From assembly GCA_023251415.1 (NCBI GenBank), contig JAHEYX010000052.1, positions 1 to 12,749 of the forward strand: 12,749 nt of DNA. The letters are read 5' to 3'. Each line of letters begins with the position of its first letter. Positions within the stretch are counted from its first letter, which is position 1. The translations under genes and the position numbers were made by a program. The DNA is from Chitinophagales bacterium (GTDB lineage: Bacteria > Bacteroidota > Bacteroidia > Chitinophagales > CAIODY01). Positions 1 through 7,140 of this stretch are shown in pieces. Below the pieces are notes generated by a model that saw only the letters and a program-made list of their open reading frames with translations, searched no databases and had not been told where the DNA came from.

Positions 1-778
1 CAACAGTATTATAGTAAAACCCTGATACATAAACATTTTTAGCCGCATCTGCCATCACAATATTACCGGCTTGCGTATTGGTAGCCCCAATGGCTTTGGC
101 CCAAATGAACTGGCCGTTTGGACTAAGCTTTAGAACAAAGGCATCATCGCCTCCTAAAGAAGTGTAGGTCAGCTGATTAAGCGGTGATGGGTCGAAATCA
201 ACACTGGCACCAAAATAACCGGTACTGTAAATGTTTCCGGAAGAATCGGCCGTTACCGAATTTGCCCCATCATCCAACACTCCACCCATCGAAACAGCCC
301 AAATCAATTGACCGGAAGGGTTCAATTTCAAAATGAAAATATCGGTAGAGCCATTGGCAATCAAATTGTAAGTGGAAGGGCCCGGATCAAAATCAACCGT
401 GTCTGAAAAATAACCGGTAAGTAATAAATTGCCCGAAGGGTCCTTGCTGATCCAATAACACACATCATCCCCTTTACCACCTATATGTTGCGCCCATACT
501 AAGCTTCCATTAATGTCAAATTTTTGAATAAAAATATCATTCGAACCCGCCGAAGTAATTGGCAAGGATAAAGGTCCCGGATCAAAATCAACCGTGCTTT
601 GAAAAAAACCGGTTGCATAAGCATTCCCATTGGCGTCAGTGGTGACCGACTGACCGAGATCAAAACCAGGACCACTCGTTCGTTTGGCATAATTAAATAA
701 AACCGATTGGGAATAACTGTAGGTGAAAAAAAACTGTGCAAACAGCAATACGACAATTGAAGCAATTTTGGCTTTCAT
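1..778 (-). CDS. Secreted SBBP-type beta-propeller repeat protein (partial, C-terminus off the left edge)
   Basis: The minus-strand frame from the ATG at 778 stays open to base 1, giving the first 259 residues. Residues 1-24 look like a signal peptide (MKAKIASIVVLLFAQ, then a short polar stretch ending SYSQ). From residue 63 three repeats of 65, 65 and about 66 residues each begin with VDFDP (63, 128, 193). Each contains a D-I/A-F-hydrophobic-x-K strand, a G-x-L/F-hydrophobic-WA strand, and a D-x-x-x-N-hydrophobic-Y/L-hydrophobic-x-(T/S)-G-(Y/F) strand; a half repeat (DANGNAYATGFF) comes first. This is the pattern of SBBP beta-propeller proteins that are common and exported in Bacteroidota. 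Such proteins often end in a type IX secretion sorting domain, but that part is outside the window. No enzymatic residues are visible, so a structural or adhesive surface role is only inference. The family call is firm; the function is not known. Confidence 0.85.
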   Translation of the reverse strand, partial: MKAKIASIVVLLFAQFFFTYSYSQSVLFNYAKRTSGPGFDLGQSVTTDANGNAYATGFFQSTVDFDPGPLSLPITSAGSNDIFIQKFDINGSLVWAQHIGGKGDDVCYWISKDPSGNLLLTGYFSDTVDFDPGPSTYNLIANGSTDIFILKLNPSGQLIWAVSMGGVLDDGANSVTADSSGNIYSTGYFGASVDFDPSPLNQLTYTSLGGDDAFVLKLSPNGQFIWAKAIGATNTQAGNIVMADAAKNVYVSGFYYNTV

Positions 779-791
779 AGTAAAGATTAAG

Positions 792-827
792 AACAGAAAA
801 GTACTACAATTTCTGTTTTATGCGAAA
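792..827 (-). promoter_or_regulatory. Weak candidate promoter with overlapping inverted repeat upstream of the SBBP gene
   Basis: On the minus strand TTTC (827-824), 20 bases, then TACTTTTC (803-796) differs by one base in each box from the Bacteroidota consensus TTTG-N20-TAnnTTTG. It sits just ahead of the ATG at 778. An inverted repeat AACAGAAA (792-799) and TTTCTGTT (810-817) with a 10-base spacer overlaps the -7 box and could be an operator. Both are short, so chance is possible. Confidence 0.2.
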
Positions 828-875
828 TCTGCCTATAAAATAATTGGATTGGGGGTGGGACGTTGGAGCTGAAGC

Positions 876-914
876 AAAAAAAATCCGTTGGACAACCACG
901 AACCAACGGATTTT
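876..914 (-). terminator. Terminator-like hairpin reading on the minus strand
   Basis: AAAATCCGTTGG (880-891) is perfectly complementary to CCAACGGATTTT (903-914) across an 11-base loop. On the minus strand the stem is followed by an eight-base T run (883-876, the first four also in the stem), the form of a Rho-independent terminator. On the plus strand only four Ts follow. No minus-strand protein gene ends here: the next gene to the right is on the plus strand. It therefore lies in the leader region of the SBBP gene or ends an unrecognised short transcript. Confidence 0.5.
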
Positions 915-986
915 CAAAACAAAGTGTTTTATTTTTTAACCTCTGATGTAAAAATAGGGTAGTGAACCCCAAAAATCCTTCCGACT

Positions 987-1010
987 AATTACGTATTTTT
1001 ATACGTAATT
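987..1010. promoter_or_regulatory. Perfect 10-bp palindrome with 4-base spacer, candidate operator
   Basis: AATTACGTAT (987-996) and ATACGTAATT (1001-1010) are exact reverse complements separated by TTTT. A third ACGTA follows at 1013-1017. The symmetry and the position in the middle of a divergent promoter region fit a binding site for a dimeric regulator. It is AT-rich and lacks a T tail, so it is a poor terminator. The cognate regulator is unknown and none is encoded in the window. Confidence 0.35.
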
Positions 1011-1117
1011 TAACGTAGTGCTCATTGATGTTCTTTTGAAGTCTTCATTTAACCTAAAAATCTGCCTATTTACTATATTTATTAGGCGTTGACACATACT
1101 TAATTGCCGCCAAATAA

Positions 1118-1125
1118 TATCTTTG
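1118..1125 (+). promoter_or_regulatory. Bacteroidota -7 promoter element (TATCTTTG)
   Basis: TATCTTTG matches the TAnnTTTG consensus exactly and lies 56 bases ahead of the ATG at 1182, giving a predicted leader of about 50 bases. The nearest upstream TTG (1089-1091, within TTGAC) is 26 bases away, longer than usual, so the -33 box is uncertain. Confidence 0.55.
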
Positions 1126-1128
1126 CAG

Positions 1129-1149
1129 ACCAATTGCCCATTGGTTTTT
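1129..1149 (+). promoter_or_regulatory. Small stem-loop with T tail at the predicted mRNA 5' end
   Basis: ACCAAT (1129-1134) pairs with ATTGGT (1140-1145) across a 5-base loop, and the second arm runs into a five-T stretch (1145-1149). It sits where transcription from the -7 motif at 1118 should begin. It could be a stabilising 5' stem or a weak attenuator. The 6-bp stem is short, so confidence is low. Confidence 0.25.
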
Positions 1150-1181
1150 AGAAATTAATACTTATACTAATTAGTTGTTTT

Positions 1182-3056
1182 ATGAAAAAAATAGCCTTAC
1201 TCCTGCTTTGTTTATGTGTCACTTATTATACAGTTAATGCACAAAAATCAAAAAGCAAAGCAAAAAAAACTGACGATCAAGAGCAAACAACTGACTCATC
1301 TGACGAATCAAGCGATGATGGTGAAACGGTTTCAACAAAAAAAACAGCTGCTAAAAAAGGAAAAGCTACTGATGATGGAGAAACTGCTAGTCCTAAAAAA
1401 GCAAGCAAGAAGAAAGAGGTGGATGGTGATGCTATTGATGACGAACCAACCGATTCTAAAAGTGTTGGAGGCTTAAAACGAGTTGAAATTGAAGCTAAAT
1501 TTTCGTCTGATAACATCAACCTCATTCCGGTTGGTGATGAAGGCATGATTTTGTTTTATGAAAGCGACGAACGCTCTAAAGATGGGCAAAAAAAATGGAA
1601 CTTCGTTAAGTACAATACTAATTTCAAGGAAGTTGCTACCGGCGAATACATGGCCGATAAGAATGTTACGTTTATTAAAGCGTATTACGACAAGGTTCGT
1701 AAGCTAGTCTACATTTTGCTCACCAATACGGTTTCAACCGGTATGGCCACCGGGTCAACTAAGCAAATGGAGATTGTACGCTACAATATTAAAAAGAACA
1801 CCTTCAGCTCAATCACGGGAACGGTTCCGGCCCCTACAACCATTACGGATATGTATGCCACTCAAAGTACTGTTTATTTTGGTGGTTTTACTAACCCTAC
1901 TAAAAATGAACTTTTCGGACGATTGTGTTTAACTTATTTAACATGCGGTATTTATTATTGCGCTGTAGGTGGAAATTCAGCCATTAAGTTTCATCCCATG
2001 TTGTTTTATGGCGATTTTAAAGAAAAGAAGATCGGGTTAATTCCTATTGCCGTTACTGACAACAAAGGGTATATCAGCAATATTTCGAGAGGAACAGATA
2101 GCAGTAATGTATCTGTATCCATCAGCCGCCAAGCACTAAAAAACGACCCGTTTAAACAAACCGTTAAAATCATGGGACAAGGTGGTAAAGAAGGTCGTGA
2201 ATACGAAATCAATTCCAAAGCAGGAATAGGGTTGAATGCCGTTGCGGTTAGTGCTTTAAAAGATAAAAGCATTTTAGCTGTGGGTTCGTATACTAAATTT
2301 AATGACTCCGGCAAAAAAGGCGTAACCAGAAAAAGCTTGCAACACAGCCGAATTTCAGATGGATTGCAAACTACCGGATTTTATATTTCCAAATTAGTGG
2401 GCGGAAAACAACAGTTTATCCGTTGTTATCCTTTTACCAATTTCTTCAAAAACAATGATTCTAAATTTAACCCAAAAACCGCTAAAGGGGCAGCCAAACT
2501 GTTTATAACACGCGAAGATGTTATCTTTCATGACCCAATTGAAACAGAAGAAGGAATTGTGATGATAGGCGAATTTTTCTATGACCATTACCATACCGAA
2601 ACCTATTATGATGGAAAGACCTGGCATACTGTGCAAGTGTTCGACGGCTATGTGTTCACGAATGCTTTAGTTGCTTGTTTTGATCCTGCGAATGGTGATA
2701 TGTTGTGGAACAGTGTGTTTGATATTAATTTTTATACCCCTCCTTATGGTTTGTATCCACACACTACTGTAATGAGTGATGAAGGAAATGGCAAAATGGT
2801 AATTGTGTATAATGATGGTACCAATTTAAAATCAAAGGTGCTGAACAACGGAAAATTATCGAACGGAAACTTTAGTGTTAAATTAGAAACCGGAAAAGAA
2901 ACCGATAAAGTAGTTGCTACATCGAGAAGTAGTATTGAATATTGGTATGACAATTATTTTATCGCATACGGTTATGAAAGCATTAAAACGAAAGGAAAGT
3001 TGCTAGGAGGTAGACGTCAAGTGTTCTACTTTAATAAAATCGAATATATAAAATAG
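1182..3056 (+). CDS. Exported protein of unknown function with charged linker, 624 aa
   Basis: I do not recognise the family. Residues 1-20 form a clear signal peptide (MKKIALLLLCLCVTYYTVNA, next residue Q). Residues 21-95 are a low-complexity, highly charged linker rich in Lys, Asp, Glu, Ser and Thr. Within it DDGET followed by a Ser/Lys stretch occurs twice, at 45 and 64, an imperfect duplication of 19 residues (57 bases from 1314 and 1371). From about residue 97 the protein looks like a folded, beta-rich domain with many Gly, Tyr and Phe. A segment near the C-terminus (ACFDPANGDMLWNSVFDI) resembles a propeller or PQQ-type strand pair, which is only suggestive. There is no obvious second membrane segment, lipobox or catalytic motif. 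A periplasmic or outer-surface location is likely. It has its own -7 motif and is convergent with the flippase gene, so context gives no function. Confidence 0.85.
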   Translation: MKKIALLLLCLCVTYYTVNAQKSKSKAKKTDDQEQTTDSSDESSDDGETVSTKKTAAKKGKATDDGETASPKKASKKKEVDGDAIDDEPTDSKSVGGLKRVEIEAKFSSDNINLIPVGDEGMILFYESDERSKDGQKKWNFVKYNTNFKEVATGEYMADKNVTFIKAYYDKVRKLVYILLTNTVSTGMATGSTKQMEIVRYNIKKNTFSSITGTVPAPTTITDMYATQSTVYFGGFTNPTKNELFGRLCLTYLTCGIYYCAVGGNSAIKFHPMLFYGDFKEKKIGLIPIAVTDNKGYISNISRGTDSSNVSVSISRQALKNDPFKQTVKIMGQGGKEGREYEINSKAGIGLNAVAVSALKDKSILAVGSYTKFNDSGKKGVTRKSLQHSRISDGLQTTGFYISKLVGGKQQFIRCYPFTNFFKNNDSKFNPKTAKGAAKLFITREDVIFHDPIETEEGIVMIGEFFYDHYHTETYYDGKTWHTVQVFDGYVFTNALVACFDPANGDMLWNSVFDINFYTPPYGLYPHTTVMSDEGNGKMVIVYNDGTNLKSKVLNNGKLSNGNFSVKLETGKETDKVVATSRSSIEYWYDNYFIAYGYESIKTKGKLLGGRRQVFYFNKIEYIK

Positions 3057-3061
3057 TTGCT

Positions 3062-4516
3062 TTACGCAGCTTGCTTTTTTGAAAGCAATTCTTGTATAAA
3101 AGCTTGCCCTTTTTTTAGCGGAAGTAATCCGCATAAAAACAATAACAGGATAGCGGTTAGTATACTTAAGCTTAAGGCCAGCAGCCAGTTTAACGCACTA
3201 ATCTTGCCCATGTAAAACAGCAAAATGCTACCGGGTAAATAAACGGCTAAGCCCAACCAATCCTTACGGTGTAAGGAGAAGTTGAACATTGTAAAAGCTT
3301 TGCGTGTATTGAATGCTGCGATAAACGCATGTGCAATAACTGCTGCCACTGCTGCTCCTGCAGATTGATAACGCGGAATCAATAATACGTTCAATCCAAT
3401 ATTAATGACTGCTGTAGCAAAAGCTACTTGATTTAACCACTTTATACTTCCATTGGCGGTTAATAAAGTTCCATAAATATACAGGGTTGAAATAAATGGA
3501 AAGGCTAACATGACTATACCCATAACCATAGCTGCATAAGCATCTTCATGGTGATACAGCAGTTGGAATAATTCATTCCGATAAAACCAGAAGGAAATGG
3601 GAATCAGTGTACTTAAGGGAAGCAATAAACGACTGCTTATGGAGGTCAAAGCGCGCACCGATTGCTTGTCGGCAAGTAGTTTTGCAAACATGGGTAACAA
3701 TAAGGTAGCAAACAAGTAAGAGAACATTATCGACATGTCTAACAAACGATAAGCTGCTGCATAAATGCCATTCTCGGTTGAGCCACTGAAATAATTAATT
3801 AATATACTGTCTACGCGAAAATAGAGGGTCATTAAAAAACTCAACAATGCATAAGGCAAGGTTGCTTTTAAAATTTGAAGAACTTGATTAGAATTGGATT
3901 GAAACCTGAACTTTTCGGTGTAACGATAAACGGCAAACCAAGCTGCAAGTGCTGTTATTAAAAGGCTAAAGGTTTGGATGAGAATGAAGTTTTGAATGGA
4001 GAGCAAAGGCATGAATGGGGTATAATACAGCAGTAATCCAACACCAAACAACATTATGAATTTATCGGCTACCGAAAGTAAACTGTCTAAGACATAGAAT
4101 TGTAAAGCCGCCAGGTTACTGCGCAAATAGCTGATAAGAAAAATCAAACATTGATTAAGGGCTAATAAAAGCAACCATTCAAGTTGCGGCGACTTAAATC
4201 CAAAAACAAAACCGGCTGCCAGTGTGATTATACAGTATAGCCCACTAAACAACAATTTTAGAACAAGGATATTCGGTAATAACTGTGTGAGCGAAGTCTT
4301 TTCTGCAGTTACCTTCCGAACATTATAATTTTGAATGCCTAAATCCAACAACATGTTGAACAAATAGGATACGTTTAATAAGGCATAGAAAACACCGTAG
4401 GATTCAAACCCCAAGCGAATTTGTACCACACGATCGACCCCAATTATCCAAAGTGGTTTGATGAGCAAGTTGAGCCCAATCAGGAACAATAAGTTGAATA
4501 TGAACTTGCGCTGCAT
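3062..4516 (-). CDS. Oligosaccharide/polysaccharide flippase family protein (Wzx/MATE-like), 484 aa
   Basis: The product is very hydrophobic along its whole length, with roughly 12-14 membrane segments, as in the Wzx-like branch of the MOP superfamily. The N-terminus (MQRKFIFNLLFLIGLNLLIK, then PLWIIGVDRVVQ) and the motifs YFRVDSILI (232-240) and IYAAAYRLLD (251-260) are typical of Bacteroidota flippases, which move lipid-linked glycans across the inner membrane. Length is normal. A TTG at 4531 would add five residues (MFIEI), but I choose the ATG at 4516 because the family alignment begins at MQRKF and the TTG has no support. Its stop lies five bases from the stop of the plus-strand gene at 3056. 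No glycosyltransferases, Wzy or other glycan genes are adjacent, so the substrate cannot be inferred. The protein is uninterrupted. Confidence 0.85.
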   Translation of the reverse strand: MQRKFIFNLLFLIGLNLLIKPLWIIGVDRVVQIRLGFESYGVFYALLNVSYLFNMLLDLGIQNYNVRKVTAEKTSLTQLLPNILVLKLLFSGLYCIITLAAGFVFGFKSPQLEWLLLLALNQCLIFLISYLRSNLAALQFYVLDSLLSVADKFIMLFGVGLLLYYTPFMPLLSIQNFILIQTFSLLITALAAWFAVYRYTEKFRFQSNSNQVLQILKATLPYALLSFLMTLYFRVDSILINYFSGSTENGIYAAAYRLLDMSIMFSYLFATLLLPMFAKLLADKQSVRALTSISSRLLLPLSTLIPISFWFYRNELFQLLYHHEDAYAAMVMGIVMLAFPFISTLYIYGTLLTANGSIKWLNQVAFATAVINIGLNVLLIPRYQSAGAAVAAVIAHAFIAAFNTRKAFTMFNFSLHRKDWLGLAVYLPGSILLFYMGKISALNWLLALSLSILTAILLLFLCGLLPLKKGQAFIQELLSKKQAA

Positions 4517-4562
4517 AATTTCAATGAACAAGATACGTGCTTGCCTGCATTTTTCGTACTTT

Positions 4563-4570
4563 CAAACTTA
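4563..4570 (-). promoter_or_regulatory. Bacteroidota -7 promoter element for the flippase gene (TAAGTTTG)
   Basis: Read on the minus strand, 4570 to 4563 is TAAGTTTG, an exact match to TAnnTTTG, 46 bases ahead of the ATG at 4516. A TTTG at 4586-4583 is only 12 bases upstream, too close for a standard -33 box. The predicted leader of about 40 bases contains a nine-codon reading frame (4550-4521) that stops four bases before the flippase ATG. Confidence 0.5.
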
Positions 4571-4677
4571 AATTAATATAAACAAAATAATTTAATTACT
4601 TCTTGCAGAAAAACACCCTATTAAAAATAGAATTTGTTTTATTTGTGGGAACTCCTTTGCTCAAGGAAAATTGAACA

Positions 4678-6075
4678 ATGTCTAAACAAAACAACCAAGT
4701 TTCGCTTTTTATTTTCATCGCAATCATTGTGATTGTTGGGGGCATAGCTTGGTATTTTTCAGCCATTAATAAATCATATACCTGGGATGAAAATTATTCA
4801 ATAAAAAAAGAACAACCCTATTCTTCGAATATCTTTTTTGAATTAATGCGTTCATCCGTCAAACCGGATAGTTTTACACTCCTTACTTCCAGACTCGACC
4901 AAGGCTTATTTACTGATTCGTTACAATTAAAAAACACCTGTTATGTTTATTTTAAAAATAGCAGTCCACATTATTTATATCCGGAAGTCGAAGCGTTAAA
5001 GCACTTTGTTGCGGCGGGCAATAATTACTTTGCCATTAGTAATGAATTAAATGAACGCTTGGTTAAGGAATTAGCACTAGTAAAAACGTATCCTTTTGCT
5101 GAACAAGATTTAACTGCAGAAGATTCGACATTTTCGAGTGTCGCCAGTGATACCATTGCTACAATTGACACCACAGATGAATATACGGGTAATTCAACTG
5201 AAGAAACAACGCCAACTTATTATTCCGGTAACCTAACCAATACCTATTACAACGATTATATTAAATTAAATTTCACCGACTCTGCAATTCATGATACTAA
5301 AGGTTATGTTATCAATTACTTTTTCAATAATAACTTCCACAGTTACTATTGGTATTATTTTGACATGAAAGCCTTTAATGATTCGCTTTATAAACCTGAA
5401 GTATTGGGTTATTTTAATGATAGTTTCCCCTGCTTTATTCGTGTCAAATATGGTAAAGGTTATTTTTATTTTCATAGTGTTTCAATGGCTTTCACGAATT
5501 ATCATTTATTAAGCGAACGCAATTATGATTATGTAAACGCTTGCATCAACCTTATCGGCTATAACAAGATTTATTGGGATGAGGCCGCTAAATTTGATAA
5601 ATTCACAAACCAACAAAACAACGATTATAAAGAATCGCCATTAAACTATATTTTATCGCAACGTTCCTTACGCTTTGCTTGGTACGGCCTGTTGGGGGTT
5701 TTGCTTTTGTTTTTATTGTTTGGAATTAAACGCAGGCAACGCGTTATTCCGATTATTATTCCCAAAGCCAACACGTATATGGAGTTCATCGAAAGTATAA
5801 ATGTTTTATATTATCGAAAAAAAGATCATCGCAATATTGCTTATAAAAAATGGAAACTCTTTTTAGGTTTCGTGCGTCAGCGTTATAGCTTAAACACCCA
5901 ACAAATTAATGATCTGTTTAGAAAACAACTGGAAGAGCGCTCCGGTTTAACAGCAAGCTTCATTGATGAGTTGGTGCAGGCTTTTGCAAAGGTTGATCAT
6001 GAATCGGAATATTCTGCCAAGGATTTAATAGCTTTACATCAACTACTCGACTATTTTTATAAAAACTGCATCTAA
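4678..6075 (+). CDS. DUF4350 domain-containing membrane protein, 465 aa
   Basis: Two membrane segments frame the protein: residues 9-28 and 332-350. The region between them (about 29-331) should lie in the periplasm, and the C-terminal 115 residues, helical and Lys/Arg-rich, in the cytoplasm. The opening SYTWDENYSIKKEQPYSS followed by NIFFELM, and the later GKGYFYFHSVSMAFTNYHLL (260-278 region), are signatures of the DUF4350 proteins found beside MoxR in Bacteroidota. An acidic Ser/Thr-rich stretch at about 144-182 looks disordered and may be an insertion. Its biochemical role is not established; the constant pairing with MoxR suggests it is a membrane partner or client. The stop is two bases from the moxR-type ATG, so the two are co-transcribed and probably translationally coupled. 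A CTCCTTTG at 4652-4659 is a poor -7 candidate. The ATG at 4678 is supported by the membrane segment directly after it. Confidence 0.85.
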   Translation: MSKQNNQVSLFIFIAIIVIVGGIAWYFSAINKSYTWDENYSIKKEQPYSSNIFFELMRSSVKPDSFTLLTSRLDQGLFTDSLQLKNTCYVYFKNSSPHYLYPEVEALKHFVAAGNNYFAISNELNERLVKELALVKTYPFAEQDLTAEDSTFSSVASDTIATIDTTDEYTGNSTEETTPTYYSGNLTNTYYNDYIKLNFTDSAIHDTKGYVINYFFNNNFHSYYWYYFDMKAFNDSLYKPEVLGYFNDSFPCFIRVKYGKGYFYFHSVSMAFTNYHLLSERNYDYVNACINLIGYNKIYWDEAAKFDKFTNQQNNDYKESPLNYILSQRSLRFAWYGLLGVLLLFLLFGIKRRQRVIPIIIPKANTYMEFIESINVLYYRKKDHRNIAYKKWKLFLGFVRQRYSLNTQQINDLFRKQLEERSGLTASFIDELVQAFAKVDHESEYSAKDLIALHQLLDYFYKNCI

Positions 6076-6077
6076 CT

Positions 6078-7112
6078 ATGGAAAACAATTTTGAACCACA
6101 ATCTGCTGAGCACATCTTATCACAAAACGCTAATATTAACAGCCACTTTAAAATTAGACCCGAACAATTACTGCAATTGCAAGATGCCGTTGCCAACATG
6201 CAAACAGAAATACAAAAGCTGATTGTTGGACAAACAGATGTGATTCGTTTTTTAGCTACTGCTTTATTTACAGGCGGTCACGTTTTGATTGAAGGTATGC
6301 CCGGTATTGCCAAAACACTAATGGCAAAGCTTTTGGCAAATACCATTAATGTAGGGTATAATCGTATTCAATTCACCCCTGATTTGATGCCAACCGACGT
6401 TTTGGGAACTTCTGTTTTTAATATGAAAACTGCCGAGTTTCAATTTAACCGTGGTCCCTTGTTTACGAATATTGTACTGATAGATGAAATAAATCGTTCT
6501 CCGGCGAAAACACAAGCAGCCCTTTTTGAAGTAATGGAAGAACAACAAATCACGATCGATGGGCATCGTTATGAAATGGAATTTCCTTTTATGGTATTGG
6601 CTACACAAAACCCGGTTGAACAAGAAGGCACTTACAAACTTCCTGAAGCACAATTAGATCGATTCATCTTTCGATTAAAAGTTAATTATCCAAGTTTAGC
6701 AGAAGAGAAATTAATCATAAACCGTTTTAAAGAAGATTTTAACAAACGTGCTTTAGTTGAAGTTAAACAGGTTTTGAATGTCGCCGATATTGCTCGCTAC
6801 CGTGAGTTAATTGAATACATTTTTATCAAGGATGAATTAGTTAATTATATCGCACAACTGGTTCATCAAACACGAAATCATCCGGATTTATTTTTAGGAG
6901 CATCGCCTCGGGCTTCATTAGCTATTGTAAAAGCAGCAAAAGCTATGGCAGCGATGAATGGCCGTGAATTTGTTACGCCTGACGATATCAAAACGGTTGC
7001 TTATCCGGTTTTAAATCACCGCATCATTTTAACGCCTGAACGTGAAATGGAAGGGGTAGACAGCGAAATGGTTATTAAAAATATAATTGAAGGAATAGAA
7101 ATTCCGCGTTAA
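6078..7112 (+). CDS. MoxR family AAA+ ATPase, 344 aa
   Basis: A cytoplasmic AAA+ ATPase of the MoxR group, thought to act as a chaperone in maturation of metal-, membrane- or VWA-linked protein complexes. The core motifs are all present: Walker A GMPGIAKT (73-80, with Ala in place of the second Gly as is usual for MoxR), Walker B NIVLIDEINR (131-140), sensor 1 in LATQNPVEQEGTYKLPEAQ (174-192), arginine-finger region LDRF (193-196), and sensor 2 GASPRAS (274-280, Arg278). The first 30 residues are a variable extension. Length is typical. It follows the DUF4350 gene after two bases. In many Bacteroidota a DUF58 protein and VWA proteins follow directly; here an MFS gene does, so the usual partner must be elsewhere or absent. 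No truncation or frameshift is seen. Confidence 0.93.
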   Translation: MENNFEPQSAEHILSQNANINSHFKIRPEQLLQLQDAVANMQTEIQKLIVGQTDVIRFLATALFTGGHVLIEGMPGIAKTLMAKLLANTINVGYNRIQFTPDLMPTDVLGTSVFNMKTAEFQFNRGPLFTNIVLIDEINRSPAKTQAALFEVMEEQQITIDGHRYEMEFPFMVLATQNPVEQEGTYKLPEAQLDRFIFRLKVNYPSLAEEKLIINRFKEDFNKRALVEVKQVLNVADIARYRELIEYIFIKDELVNYIAQLVHQTRNHPDLFLGASPRASLAIVKAAKAMAAMNGREFVTPDDIKTVAYPVLNHRIILTPEREMEGVDSEMVIKNIIEGIEIPR

Positions 7113-7113
7113 C

Positions 7114-7121
7114 TAACTTTG
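7114..7121 (+). promoter_or_regulatory. Bacteroidota -7 promoter element for the MFS gene (TAACTTTG)
   Basis: TAACTTTG is an exact TAnnTTTG match starting two bases after the MoxR stop codon and 20 bases before the MFS ATG. It implies a leader of only about 14 bases. A TTG at 7087-7089, inside the MoxR coding end, is 24 bases upstream and may serve as the -33 box. It indicates that the MFS gene can be transcribed apart from DUF4350-MoxR. Confidence 0.55.
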
Positions 7122-7140
7122 CGCACTTATAATTACCACT

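Larger units (their letters stand above)
825..1069. repeat. 12-bp direct repeat AAATCTGCCTAT, two copies (825-836 and 1058-1069)
   Basis: The same 12 bases occur at 825-836 and 1058-1069, in the same orientation, about 233 bases apart within the divergent intergenic region. A match this long within 400 bases is uncommon by chance, though AT-rich sequence raises the odds. Possible readings are a pair of protein-binding sites or the trace of an old duplication. The sequence between the copies shows no mobile-element gene. Confidence 0.3.
779..1181. other. 403-base divergent intergenic region
   Basis: This stretch separates the starts of the SBBP gene (minus) and the 624-residue exported protein (plus). 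I found no convincing gene in it. It holds a weak minus-strand promoter candidate with an inverted repeat (792-827), a terminator-like hairpin reading on the minus strand (876-914), a perfect 10-bp palindrome (987-1010), a 12-bp direct repeat (825-836 and 1058-1069), a good plus-strand -7 motif (1118-1125) and a small hairpin in the plus-strand leader (1129-1149). Each is listed separately. The density of these signals suggests a regulated region, but no regulator can be named. Confidence 0.7.

Noticed and set aside
787..972. A 61-codon minus-strand reading frame between the divergent genes
   Set aside because: It runs straight through the terminator-like hairpin, has no recognisable protein features, and overlaps the leader of the SBBP gene; a chance frame is more likely.
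999..1097. A 32-codon minus-strand frame (ATG at 1097, stop at 999) upstream of the minus-strand hairpin
   Set aside because: The position before a terminator is attractive, but there is no good -7 motif ahead of it (only TA-N3-TTTG) and the sequence shows no protein-like pattern.
3071..3088. A 7-bp hairpin inside the flippase gene end as a terminator for the gene at 1182-3056
   Set aside because: The stem is weak and AT-rich, and no T run follows on the plus strand.
4517..4531. TTG start at 4531 for the flippase
   Set aside because: It would add only MFIEI, while MQRKFIFNLL at the ATG at 4516 fits the usual N-terminus of the family.
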